Source of the DNA: Bacteroides mediterraneensis
Lineage (GTDB): Bacteria > Bacteroidota > Bacteroidia > Bacteroidales > Bacteroidaceae
DNA length: 64,000 nucleotides
Direction of reading: 5' to 3'
Assembly: GCF_025993685.1 (NCBI RefSeq)
Contig: NZ_DAJPEN010000001.1
Coordinates: 1 to 64,000 of the forward strand
The position numbers and the translations under genes were made by a program. Under the pieces are notes generated by a model. It saw only the letters and a list, made by a program, of their open reading frames with translations, searched no databases and was not told the origin of the DNA. This document shows positions 1 to 8,301 of this stretch, piece after piece; the stretch's first letter is position 1, and each line of letters begins with the position of its first letter.

Positions 1-1
1 G

Positions 2-844
2 AAGTTTACGCCGGCCGATATCCTGCAGAAGATTCACGACTATCACATCACCTCGCTTTGTGCACCTCCTACCATCTACCGTTTCCTGATTCGGGAGGAT
101 TTGTCGAAGTACGACTTGTCGTCGCTGGAATATTGTACCACAGCGGGCGAGGCTCTGAACTACTCGGTGTATGAGACCTTCAAGCGTATCACGGGTATCC
201 GTCTGATGGAGGGTTTCGGACAGACGGAAACGGCCCTGACACTGGCTACTTTCCCATGGATGGAACCCAAACCGGGCAGTATGGGCGTGCCTAATCCGCA
301 GTATGATATTGATTTGCTGAAACCGGACGGCCGTTCGGCGGAAGATGGAGAACAAGGGCAGATTGTGGTGCGTACCGACAAGGGCAAACCGCTGGGACTG
401 TTTAAGGAATACTATCGCGACCCGGCTTTGACGCACGAGGCATGGCATGACGGAGTGTATTATACCGGCGATGTGGCCTGGCGTGATGAGGACGGTTACT
501 ACTGGTTTGTGGGCCGTGCCGACGATGTCATCAAGAGCTCCGGCTACCGTATCGGCCCGTTCGAGGTGGAAAGTGCCCTGATGACCCATCCGGCGGTGGT
601 GGAATGTGCCATTACCGGTGTACCCGACGAAATCCGCGGACAGGTGGTGAAAGCTACCATCGTATTGGCAAAGGATTACAAGCAGAAAGCCGGGCCGGAA
701 CTGGTGAAGGAATTGCAGGACCACGTGAAACGGGTGACGGCGCCTTACAAGTATCCGCGTGTTATCGAATTTGTGGATGAATTGCCGAAAACCATCAGCG
801 GAAAAATCCGCCGGGTGGAAATTCGTCAGAAAGACAATGCGTAA
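2..844 (+). CDS. Acyl-CoA synthetase (AMP-forming), C-terminal part, cut by the left edge
   Basis: About 280 codons of an ANL-superfamily AMP-forming acyl-CoA synthetase; the open frame runs in from the left edge, so the start is missing. Visible core motifs are EGFGQTET (near 209-232), YYTGDVAW and FVGRADDVIKSSGYRIGPFE, and the C-terminal PKTISGKIRR carrying the adenylation lysine. These enzymes activate a carboxylic acid to acyl-AMP and then acyl-CoA. The PGSMGVP...DIDLLKPDG spacing resembles the medium-chain (ACSM-like) branch more than acetate-specific Acs, but the substrate cannot be read from this part. A clear terminator follows, so it is the last gene of its unit. Confidence 0.9.
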   Translation, partial: KFTPADILQKIHDYHITSLCAPPTIYRFLIREDLSKYDLSSLEYCTTAGEALNYSVYETFKRITGIRLMEGFGQTETALTLATFPWMEPKPGSMGVPNPQYDIDLLKPDGRSAEDGEQGQIVVRTDKGKPLGLFKEYYRDPALTHEAWHDGVYYTGDVAWRDEDGYYWFVGRADDVIKSSGYRIGPFEVESALMTHPAVVECAITGVPDEIRGQVVKATIVLAKDYKQKAGPELVKELQDHVKRVTAPYKYPRVIEFVDELPKTISGKIRRVEIRQKDNA

Positions 845-860
845 CTGGATAGATATTCAG

Positions 861-897
861 AAAGCCGGGATGCCTTCAGAAAGCGTTCCGGCTTTTT
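861..897. terminator. Intrinsic terminator between acyl-CoA synthetase and nadK
   Basis: AAAGCCGGGATGC pairs with GCGTTCCGGCTTT around a 9-nt loop and runs into TTTTT. It lies between two convergent genes; the T-run favours the + strand gene, but the A-run at the left end lets it serve both. Confidence 0.8.
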
Positions 898-911
898 GTT
901 GCTGTCGGGAC

Positions 912-1799
912 TCAAATGCGCGAGTCGGCTCCCCACATCATTTTCTCGCGCAAGGTGTTGAAGAAAGAATGATGGCAGCGTTTCACGATGCGGATGTAAT
1001 GTTCTCCCCGGCGGATGGTCAGCCGGCTGCCTTCGCGGAAGGTTTCGCTGCGGCCGTCGATGGCAATCAGGAAATTGTGGCTGCGGCTTTCCACCTCCAG
1101 GGTGATTTCCCAGTCGTCCCGAATCACGATAGGGCGCACGTTGAGGCTGTGCGGGGCTACGGCGGTCAGGCTGATGGTGCCGCTCTGGGGAACCAGAATC
1201 GGACCGCCCACACTGAGAGAATACCCCGTGGAGCCGGTAGGAGTGGCCACAATCAGTCCGTCGGCCTGATATACGTTCAATAATTCTCCGTTGATATAAG
1301 CCCGGATGGAAATCATGGACGAACTGTCACGCTTCAGAATGGCGATTTCATTCAGTCCGTAGGGATATCCTTTCAGTACCTGCCCGTTGCTGGTCAGTTT
1401 CAAGACCCTTCGCGGTTCGGCCAGGTACATTCCCTGATGAATCTCTTCGAAGGTCTCCTCCATCTGGTCGGGCGTAATGTCGGCCAGGAACCCCAGGCGC
1501 CCGGTGTTGATGCCCAGTATGGGAATCTCCTTGTTGCCCACCAGACTGGCGGTTTTCAGGAAGGTGCCGTCGCCGCCGATGCTGAGTGCCATATCTGCTG
1601 TAAAGTCGTCATGACCGTTGAAAATCTCCAGTCCCGTCAGGTCGGCGCAGGTATGCAGGCGCAGGAACTCGTAGAATTCCCGGTGAATGCAAATGTCTGC
1701 TTCCTTGTGCCGGAGAATCTCCAGCAGATGAGTCACGTGGGCCGATTTATGTTCCTGATACGTATTTCCAAAGAGGGCGAATTTCATCTTCCGCTGCAT
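912..1799 (-). CDS. nadK: NAD kinase
   Basis: Phosphorylates NAD to NADP in the cytoplasm. The diagnostic GGDGTF lies at residues 75-80 and NTGRLGFL at about 98-105; the conserved TPTGSTGYSLSVGGP and the substrate loop DGLIVATPTGS follow near residue 180. At 295 aa it has the usual bacterial length. The start used is MQRKMKFALFGN; M5 is the alternative. A -7 box TATCTTTG on the minus strand (1882-1889) lies about 85 nt upstream, back to back with the pdxJ promoter. Confidence 0.97.
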   Translation of the reverse strand: MQRKMKFALFGNTYQEHKSAHVTHLLEILRHKEADICIHREFYEFLRLHTCADLTGLEIFNGHDDFTADMALSIGGDGTFLKTASLVGNKEIPILGINTGRLGFLADITPDQMEETFEEIHQGMYLAEPRRVLKLTSNGQVLKGYPYGLNEIAILKRDSSSMISIRAYINGELLNVYQADGLIVATPTGSTGYSLSVGGPILVPQSGTISLTAVAPHSLNVRPIVIRDDWEITLEVESRSHNFLIAIDGRSETFREGSRLTIRRGEHYIRIVKRCHHSFFNTLREKMMWGADSRI

Positions 1800-1860
1800 A
1801 TAGGGTGTTTTTTATCAATCTTTTTAAGAATAAACATGGCAAGTTTCTCGTAAAACCTGC

Positions 1861-1889
1861 TAACTTTGCACGATGTTGATGCAAAGATA
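1861..1889. promoter_or_regulatory. Back-to-back promoters of pdxJ (+) and nadK (-)
   Basis: TAACTTTG (1861-1868, + strand) and TATCTTTG (1882-1889, minus strand) both fit the Bacteroidetes -7 box TAnnTTTG. Both predicted transcription starts fall near 1875, so polymerase could hardly sit on both at once. No good -33 TTTG is evident for either. Confidence 0.6.
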
Positions 1890-1989
1890 GCGAAAGGCGA
1901 GAGTAGAGACAAACGAAAAACAAAGTTTTTCGATTGGGCTATGCCGAGCCGCCTCCTGTCTTCTTAAAAGATAACGAAATTCATGGAAT

Positions 1990-2703
1990 ATGACTAAATT
2001 AAGTGTGAATATAAACAAGGTGGCTACGCTTCGTAATGCGCGGGGCGGAAACAACCCGGATGTAGAGAAAGTGGCACTGGACTGCGAGCAGTTTGGGGCG
2101 GAAGGTATTACGGTTCACCCGCGTCCGGATGAACGGCATATCCGCTACTCGGATGTGTATGCCTTGCGCCCGGTGTTGAAATCAGAGTTCAATATTGAAG
2201 GTTATCCCTCGAAAGAATTTGTCGACCTGGTATTGAAGGTAAAACCGACTCAGGTGACTTTGGTCCCGGATACGCCCGACCAGATTACCTCCAACTGTGG
2301 TTGGGATACCAAAACGCATCAGGCTTTCTTGACAGAGCTGATGGATACGTTCGGTGAAGCAGGCATCCGTACTTCTATCTTTGTGGGGACAGACTTGGAA
2401 CTGATTGAATATGCAGCCAAGACAGGGGCCGATCGGGTAGAGTTGTACACGGAACCTTATGCTTCTCTTTATCCCAAGAATCCGGAAGCAGCTGTGGCTC
2501 CGTTTGTGGAGGCCGCCGACCGGGTACATAAACTGGGTATGGGACTGAATGCCGGACATGATTTGAGCCTGGTGAACCTGAAGTATTTCCATGATCATAT
2601 TCCTTGGCTGGATGAGGTATCCATCGGCCATGCTTTGATATGCGACGCATTGTATTTAGGATTGAAGAAAACCATTGAAGAATATAAAAATTGCCTTCGT
2701 TAA
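1990..2703 (+). CDS. pdxJ: Pyridoxine 5'-phosphate synthase
   Basis: Condenses 1-deoxy-D-xylulose 5-phosphate with 3-amino-2-oxopropyl phosphate in the DXP-dependent vitamin B6 pathway. The 237-residue protein begins MTKLSVNINKVATLRNARGG and carries HPRPDERHIR and the C-terminal GHDL...SIGHALICDALY typical of PdxJ. The promoter at 1861 leaves a leader of about 115 nt. It is followed after 3 nt by the ExbB homologue, so vitamin synthesis and the TonB energising genes appear co-transcribed. dxr and ispD, which use the same DXP precursor pool, are also in this window. Confidence 0.97.
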   Translation: MTKLSVNINKVATLRNARGGNNPDVEKVALDCEQFGAEGITVHPRPDERHIRYSDVYALRPVLKSEFNIEGYPSKEFVDLVLKVKPTQVTLVPDTPDQITSNCGWDTKTHQAFLTELMDTFGEAGIRTSIFVGTDLELIEYAAKTGADRVELYTEPYASLYPKNPEAAVAPFVEAADRVHKLGMGLNAGHDLSLVNLKYFHDHIPWLDEVSIGHALICDALYLGLKKTIEEYKNCLR

Positions 2704-2706
2704 ATT

Positions 2707-3426
2707 ATGATGACATTAACTTTACTGGCTGCCGCTCAGGCTGTAGCCGACACAATGGCCGGAGCAAATCCGGTGCTGACTCCGGTTTCTTCCGGTGAGC
2801 CACAGATGAATCTTTGGGACATGGCCTGCAAGGGAGGCTGGATTATGATTGTACTGGCTGTGATGTCGGTAATCGCTTTCTATATTTTCTTTGAACGGGC
2901 AGTAGCCATCCGTAAGGCAGGAAAGGATGACCCTTTGTTTATGGACCGCATCCGCGACTACATCAAGTCGGGTGAAATCAAGTCGGCCATCAACTATTGC
3001 CGCATTACGAACACTCCTTCGGCCCGCATGATTGAGAAGGGTATCACCCGTATGGGCCGTCCGGTAGCTGATGTGCAGGCCGCTATCGAGAATACCGGAA
3101 ACATTGAAGTGGCCAAGCTGGAAAACGGCTTGTCTATCATGGCCACTATTTCGAGCGGGGCACCGATGTTGGGATTCCTCGGTACGGTGACCGGTATGGT
3201 GCGTGCCTTCTGGAACATGGCCAACGCGGGCAATAACATCGACATCACTTTGCTGTCGAGCGGTATTTACGAAGCCATGATTACGACGGTGGGCGGACTG
3301 GTGGTCGGCATTGCCACGATGTTTGCCTACAACCATCTGGTGTACCGTGTGGACAAGGTGGTCAGTCAGATGGAAGCACGCACACTGGCCTTCATGGACT
3401 TGTTGAATGAACCGACTGAAAAATAA
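2707..3426 (+). CDS. exbB: MotA/TolQ/ExbB proton-channel protein
   Basis: Inner-membrane proton channel that energises TonB-dependent outer-membrane transport. Three hydrophobic segments are visible: about residues 45-65 (GWIMIVLAVMSVIAFYIFFE), 140-165 (GAPMLGFLGTVTGMVRAF) and 185-205 (MITTVGGLVVGIATMFAYNH), the last two bearing the conserved ExbB/TolQ small-residue pattern. At 239 aa it has normal length. It lies directly before exbD and a TonB-type gene, which favours ExbB over TolQ; the name exbB rests on this context as much as on sequence. Confidence 0.93.
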   Translation: MMTLTLLAAAQAVADTMAGANPVLTPVSSGEPQMNLWDMACKGGWIMIVLAVMSVIAFYIFFERAVAIRKAGKDDPLFMDRIRDYIKSGEIKSAINYCRITNTPSARMIEKGITRMGRPVADVQAAIENTGNIEVAKLENGLSIMATISSGAPMLGFLGTVTGMVRAFWNMANAGNNIDITLLSSGIYEAMITTVGGLVVGIATMFAYNHLVYRVDKVVSQMEARTLAFMDLLNEPTEK

Positions 3427-3432
3427 ACGCGT

Positions 3433-3849
3433 ATGGCATTAAAGAGAAGACAGAAAATATCACCCAGCTTCAGCATGTCGTCCATGACCGACCTGATTTT
3501 CCTGCTGCTGATATTTTTTATGATCACTTCTACCATGGTATCGCCGAATGCCATCAAGGTGCTTCTGCCCCAAGGTTCGGAGCAGACTTCGGCCAAGCCT
3601 ATGGCGCGGGTGATCATTGATAAAGACCTGAACTATTACGGTGCTTTCGGCAACGAGGATGAAATGCCGCTGGCCATCGATGAGGTGGCTGCGTTTCTTC
3701 AGGAATGTGCCCGGAAAGAACCGGAAATGTATGTAGCCCTGTATGCCGACGAGTCCATTCCGTATCGTGAAATCGTCCGGGTACTGAATATTGCGAACGA
3801 GAATCATTTCAAGATGGTCCTGGCGACTCGCCGTCCGGATAAAAACTAA
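3433..3849 (+). CDS. exbD: ExbD/TolR biopolymer transport protein
   Basis: Partner of the ExbB channel. One N-terminal transmembrane helix at about residues 17-38 (SMTDLIFLLLIFFMITSTMV) carries the Asp expected for proton coupling, followed by a periplasmic domain of about 100 residues. At 138 aa it is the usual ExbD size. It starts 6 nt after exbB, with the TonB-like gene next. Acts with ExbB to transmit proton-motive force to TonB. Confidence 0.93.
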   Translation: MALKRRQKISPSFSMSSMTDLIFLLLIFFMITSTMVSPNAIKVLLPQGSEQTSAKPMARVIIDKDLNYYGAFGNEDEMPLAIDEVAAFLQECARKEPEMYVALYADESIPYREIVRVLNIANENHFKMVLATRRPDKN

Positions 3850-3857
3850 AAAGCAGA

Positions 3858-4700
3858 GTGACGTTGAAAAAAAATAAGGTAATCGGAATTGTATGTACGG
3901 TGGTTTTGCACCTGCTGGTGTTGCTGCTGCTGTTTCTTCTGAAGCTGACCGTACCGGCAGAACAGGAGGAAGGCGGTGTGCCCGTGATGCTGGGCAATAC
4001 GGAACTGGCGGGAGGAGAAGCCGACCCTTATACCTTGACGGAGGTGGACATGATGCCTTCGGAAGCTCCTGCTGCACAAGAAGCGGCAGAGACGCCTGCC
4101 GTGGAACAGCCGATGATTACGCAGCAGAATGAACCTTCCTTGCAGGTGAAGAAGGAGACCCCGAAAAAAGAAACTCCCAAGAAGGAACAGCCGAAGAAAA
4201 CACCGGTGAAGACCGAAGCACAGACTGTGAACAAGCCGAAGGAGAAGACCGAGGCGGAGAAACGGGCTGAAGCGGAAAAGGCTGCGGCACAAGCGGCTGC
4301 CAACAAGATAGCCGGTGCCTTTGGAAAGGGCTCCCAGATGGGAAGCAAGGGCAATGCCTCTGGTGCGGGTTTGCAGGGAAGTCCTACCGGGAATTCCTCC
4401 ACTGGAAAGACGAGTGGCGTAGGCGGTTATGGCACTTTCGACCTGAACGGCCGTTCGCTGGGTAGCGGAAAGCTTCCGGTGCCGGTGTACAACGTGCAGG
4501 ATGAAGGCCGTGTGGTGGTGACCATCGTGGTAAACCCCGCAGGACAGGTCATCAGTACCAGTATCAACAAGCGGACGAACACGGTAAATCCGGCGTTGCG
4601 GAAAGCAGCGGAAGAGGCGGCCCGGAAAGCCCGCTTCAATGCGGTGGATGGGGTGAACAACCAGAGTGGTACCATCACCTATTATTTTAAATTGAGATAA
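3858..4700 (+). CDS. tonB: TonB-family energy transducer
   Basis: Spans the inner membrane and periplasm to drive TonB-dependent receptors. One N-terminal membrane helix (about residues 7-27, VIGIVCTVVLHLLVLLLLFL), an acidic stretch, a Lys/Pro-rich linker with repeated PKKE/TPKK units (about 95-140), an Ala/Lys/Glu segment, and a C-terminal TonB-type alpha/beta domain ending in TITYYFKLR. The start is GTG at 3858, 8 nt after exbD; no better ATG gives the full helix. The Ala-rich middle also recalls TolA, so a Tol role is an alternative. Confidence 0.88.
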   Translation: MTLKKNKVIGIVCTVVLHLLVLLLLFLLKLTVPAEQEEGGVPVMLGNTELAGGEADPYTLTEVDMMPSEAPAAQEAAETPAVEQPMITQQNEPSLQVKKETPKKETPKKEQPKKTPVKTEAQTVNKPKEKTEAEKRAEAEKAAAQAAANKIAGAFGKGSQMGSKGNASGAGLQGSPTGNSSTGKTSGVGGYGTFDLNGRSLGSGKLPVPVYNVQDEGRVVVTIVVNPAGQVISTSINKRTNTVNPALRKAAEEAARKARFNAVDGVNNQSGTITYYFKLR

Positions 4701-4725
4701 TTTTTAATTCTAAACAGATAGATTT

Positions 4726-5274
4726 ATGAAAGCAGTTTGTATCTTTTTGGCTGAAGGTTTCGAGGAAATGGAAGCCATGTTCCCGTTGGATATCATGCGT
4801 AGAGGCGGATTGAATGTGAAAACCGTGTCTGTAACCGGTAATAAGACCGTGACCAGCTCCCATCAGGTACCTATCGTAGCAGATATGTTGTTTGAAGACC
4901 TGAAAGAGGAAGAGGTGGAAATGATTGTACTTCCCGGAGGACTGCCAGGTGCCACCAACTTGGATGCACATGCCGGACTGGACAAGCTGATCATGAGTTT
5001 TGCCGCTGCCGGAAAACCGCTGGCTGCCATCTGTGCCGCACCGATGGTTTATGGCAAGCGCGGTTTGCTGAAAGGCAAGAAAGCGACCTGCTATCCGGGC
5101 TTCGACAAGTTCCTGGAAGGAGCGGAATATACGGGCAACATGGTCGAAATCGTCGACAATTTCATTTTGGGTAAAGGCCCGGGTGCCGCACCTGCCTTTG
5201 GCTTTGCCATTCTGGAAAAATATGCCGGTGCAGAAAAGACCCTTGAAGTGAAAAAAGGAATGTTGCTGGCATAA
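4726..5274 (+). CDS. DJ-1/PfpI family protein
   Basis: A 182-residue class I glutamine-amidotransferase-like protein of the DJ-1 (ThiJ/PfpI) group. The nucleophile elbow AAICAAP places the reactive cysteine at residue 103, and the conserved acidic residue is in LAEGFEEMEA (about 8-17). DJ-1 proteins are linked to glyoxalase/deglycase or oxidative-stress functions; the actual substrate here is unknown. It starts 25 nt after the tonB gene and its stop overlaps the ispD start as TAATG, so it is translationally coupled to ispD. Confidence 0.88.
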   Translation: MKAVCIFLAEGFEEMEAMFPLDIMRRGGLNVKTVSVTGNKTVTSSHQVPIVADMLFEDLKEEEVEMIVLPGGLPGATNLDAHAGLDKLIMSFAAAGKPLAAICAAPMVYGKRGLLKGKKATCYPGFDKFLEGAEYTGNMVEIVDNFILGKGPGAAPAFGFAILEKYAGAEKTLEVKKGMLLA

Positions 5275-5942
5275 TGAAGAAATATGTCATTGTGGTAGCG
5301 GGAGGAAAAGGCCTGCGTATGGGGGGAGAGATTCCCAAGCAGTTCATACCGGTAAAAGGAAAGCCGGTACTGATGCGTACGCTGGAGGCTTTTCATGCCT
5401 GTGACCCGCAGATTGAACTGATTGTGGTGCTTCCGGTGGAACAGCGTTCCTACTGGGAGCACCTTTGTGCTGAGTATGGCTTTGCTTTGTCTCATCGGAT
5501 TGCGGCAGGAGGGGACACCCGTTTCCATTCCGTGAAGAACGGATTGGCTCTGGTAGAGGAAGACGGAATTGTCGGAGTACACGACGGGGTACGTCCTTTT
5601 GTTTCTTCGCAAGTCATTGCGGACTGCTATGCACAGGCGGTAGCCTTGCAGGCCGTAGTGCCCGTGACGGATGTGGTGGAAACCGTTCGTCATCTGTTGC
5701 CCGAAGGAGGCAGTGAGACGGTCTCGCGTAATGAATACAAGCTGGTGCAGACACCGCAGGTCTTTACGGTGGAACTGCTGAAACGGGCATACGCACAGGA
5801 GTACAAGCCTTTCTTTACCGATGATGCTTCGGTGGTGGAAGCATTGGGACAGTCGGTACATTTGGTGCCTGGCAATCGGGAAAATATCAAACTCACCACT
5901 CCTTTTGACCTGAAAGTAGCTGAATCACTTATTGACGACTGA
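5274..5942 (+). CDS. ispD: 2-C-methyl-D-erythritol 4-phosphate cytidylyltransferase
   Basis: Third step of the MEP isoprenoid pathway: MEP plus CTP gives CDP-ME. The N-terminal nucleotide loop VVAGGKGLRMGGEIPKQF (residues 7-24), VHDGVRPFVS and the late TDDASVVEALG motif identify it; 222 aa is normal length. It overlaps the preceding DJ-1 gene (TAATG) and the following recG (TGATG) by one or more bases, indicating tight coupling. dxr, the second MEP enzyme, lies at 22,656. Confidence 0.95.
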   Translation: MKKYVIVVAGGKGLRMGGEIPKQFIPVKGKPVLMRTLEAFHACDPQIELIVVLPVEQRSYWEHLCAEYGFALSHRIAAGGDTRFHSVKNGLALVEEDGIVGVHDGVRPFVSSQVIADCYAQAVALQAVVPVTDVVETVRHLLPEGGSETVSRNEYKLVQTPQVFTVELLKRAYAQEYKPFFTDDASVVEALGQSVHLVPGNRENIKLTTPFDLKVAESLIDD

Positions 5943-8041
5943 TGTTTGACTTATCCACACGCGATGTGAAATATTTACCGGGGGTAGGACCGCAACGGGC
6001 GGCTCTGCTGAATAAGGAATTGAATATCTATTCCTTACGTGACCTGTTGTATTATTTCCCTTACAAGTATGTGGACCGCAGCCGTCTGTATTATATTCAC
6101 GAGATTGACGGCAATATGCCCTATATTCAGTTGCGCGGACGGATTCTGAGCTTTGAACTGTTGGGTGAAGGCCGCCAACGCCGGTTGGTAGGACATTTTA
6201 CCGACGGTACGGGCGTGGTAGACCTGGTGTGGTTCCAGGGACTGAAATACATCACTGGAAAGTACAAGGCCAACGAGGAATACATCGTGTTCGGTAAGCC
6301 GACAGTATTCAACGGGCGCATCAACGTGGCGCATCCCGACATCGACCCGGCACAGGAACTCACTCTTTCCACCATGGGGCTCCAGCCCTACTACAATACC
6401 ACGGAAAAGATGAAGCGTACCAGCTTGAATTCGCACGCGCTGGAAAAGCTGATGAAGAATCTTTTCCAGGCCTTGCAGAAGGACAGTTTTGAGGAGACCC
6501 TGAGTCCTTCCCTGATTGCGGCTCACCAGCTGATGCCCCTGACGGATGCATTATATAACATTCATTTTCCGCAGAATCCAGAACTTCTCCGCAAGGCACA
6601 ATATCGGCTGAAGTTTGAGGAACTGTTCTACGTGCAGCTCAACATCCTCCGTTACACCAAGGAACGACGAAATAAGTTCCGCGGATTGGTATTCGAGCAT
6701 GTGGGCGAAATTTTCAATACCTTTTACGCCCATCACCTGCCTTTCCAGCTGACGGGAGCGCAGAAACGTGTCATCAAGGAAATGCGTCGCGACATGGGCA
6801 GCGGGCGGCAGATGAACCGGCTGTTGCAGGGAGATGTGGGTAGTGGGAAGACCCTGGTGGCCCTGATGACCATGCTGATTGCCTTGGACAACGGCTTCCA
6901 GGCCTGCATGATGGCTCCTACCGAGATTCTGGCTACCCAGCATTATGAAACCATCCGCCACTTTTTGGAAGGGATGCCGGTGCGGGTAGAATTGCTGACC
7001 GGCAACGTGAAAGGCAAGCGCAGGGAAACGATTCTCCGGGACTTATTGACAGGGGATGTGCATATCTTGATTGGTACGCATGCCGTGATTGAGGATACGG
7101 TTAACTTTTCTTCGTTGGGATTGGTGGTCATTGACGAGCAGCATCGTTTTGGGGTAGCCCAGCGAGCCAAGCTGTGGGGCAAGAACACTCGTCCTCCCCA
7201 TGTGCTGGTCATGACGGCTACTCCGATTCCCCGTACGCTGGCCATGACTTTGTATGGCGACCTCGATGTGTCGGTCATCGACGAGCTGCCTCCCGGCCGG
7301 AAACCCATCCAGACCATCCATCAGTTTGACAACCGCCGGAAAAGCATGTATGAGTTCATGCGCAAACAGATTCAGGAGGGACGTCAGGTGTACATCGTGT
7401 ATCCGTTGATTCAGGAAAGTGAAAAGATGGACATCAAGAACCTGGAAGAAGGTTATCTGCATATTTGTGAGGAATTTCCCGAATACAAGGTCAGCAAGGT
7501 GCACGGCAAGATGAAACCGGCCGAGAAAGAGGAGGAAATGCAACGCTTCCTGGCCAATGAAACCCAGATTATGGTGGCCACCACCGTGATTGAGGTAGGG
7601 GTGAATGTGCCCAATGCGTCGGTGATGGTCATCGAAAACGCCGAACGTTTCGGACTTTCCCAGCTGCACCAGCTTCGTGGACGAGTAGGCCGGGGGGCTG
7701 ACCAGTCGTATTGTATTCTGGTGACCGGATACAAGCTGACGGAAGAAACCCGCAAGCGCATTGAGATTATGGTACAGACCAACGATGGTTTTGAGATTGC
7801 CGAAGCTGATTTGAAACTGCGTGGTCCCGGCGATTTGGAAGGTACCCAACAGAGTGGAGTGGCCTTCGACCTGAAGATTGCCGACATTGCCAAAGACGGG
7901 CAGCTGCTGCAATACGTCCGTGGCATTGCGGAGCGCTTGTTGGATGACGATCCTGAGGGAATGAAGCCGGAAAACCGGATTGTCTGGCAACAGCTGAAAG
8001 AACTCCGTAAGAAAAATGTGAACTGGTCGGTAATATCTTGA
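5942..8041 (+). CDS. recG: ATP-dependent DNA helicase RecG
   Basis: Branch-migrating helicase that regresses stalled forks and processes Holliday junctions. N-terminal wedge/OB region about residues 1-240, then helicase motifs: Walker A LLQGDVGSGKT (about 294-304), DEQH box VVIDEQHRFGV, motif III VMTATPIPRTL, motif VI QLRGRVGRG, and the C-terminal RecG region with GPGDLEGTQQSG. 699 aa is full length. Its start overlaps the ispD stop. Confidence 0.97.
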   Translation: MFDLSTRDVKYLPGVGPQRAALLNKELNIYSLRDLLYYFPYKYVDRSRLYYIHEIDGNMPYIQLRGRILSFELLGEGRQRRLVGHFTDGTGVVDLVWFQGLKYITGKYKANEEYIVFGKPTVFNGRINVAHPDIDPAQELTLSTMGLQPYYNTTEKMKRTSLNSHALEKLMKNLFQALQKDSFEETLSPSLIAAHQLMPLTDALYNIHFPQNPELLRKAQYRLKFEELFYVQLNILRYTKERRNKFRGLVFEHVGEIFNTFYAHHLPFQLTGAQKRVIKEMRRDMGSGRQMNRLLQGDVGSGKTLVALMTMLIALDNGFQACMMAPTEILATQHYETIRHFLEGMPVRVELLTGNVKGKRRETILRDLLTGDVHILIGTHAVIEDTVNFSSLGLVVIDEQHRFGVAQRAKLWGKNTRPPHVLVMTATPIPRTLAMTLYGDLDVSVIDELPPGRKPIQTIHQFDNRRKSMYEFMRKQIQEGRQVYIVYPLIQESEKMDIKNLEEGYLHICEEFPEYKVSKVHGKMKPAEKEEEMQRFLANETQIMVATTVIEVGVNVPNASVMVIENAERFGLSQLHQLRGRVGRGADQSYCILVTGYKLTEETRKRIEIMVQTNDGFEIAEADLKLRGPGDLEGTQQSGVAFDLKIADIAKDGQLLQYVRGIAERLLDDDPEGMKPENRIVWQQLKELRKKNVNWSVIS

Positions 8042-8072
8042 CAATTAATATTCTTAAACTTCTATAAGTGTG

Positions 8073-8100
8073 CTCCTGGAAAAACGCAAGGGAGTTTTTT
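8073..8100 (+). terminator. Weak hairpin and T-run after recG
   Basis: CTCC ... GGGAG with a long loop followed by TTTTTT. The stem is only 4-5 bp, so this is a tentative terminator. No other gene is visible between recG and the convergent GH20 gene. Confidence 0.4.
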
Positions 8101-8301
8101 GAGGAGTTTTATGTGTGAAACTGATACTCCTTCGTGGTACGGAAATAGCCCTATCATATCCCAAATGGAGTTTGATAGAGCTATTGTTTTACATTTTACG
8201 GATAATGGCATCGGGATTTTTCCGATTGGAGCCTGATACAAGCTTTCCGTTGATGTTCTTTTCCGGCAGACTGCCTCAGCTGCTGTCTGTTTGTTTCAAA
8301 C

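Noticed and set aside
3846..4292. Arg/Leu/Phe-rich minus-strand frame opposite tonB
   Set aside because: Composition reflects the reverse of Lys/Pro/Ala-rich coding; low complexity and no homology.
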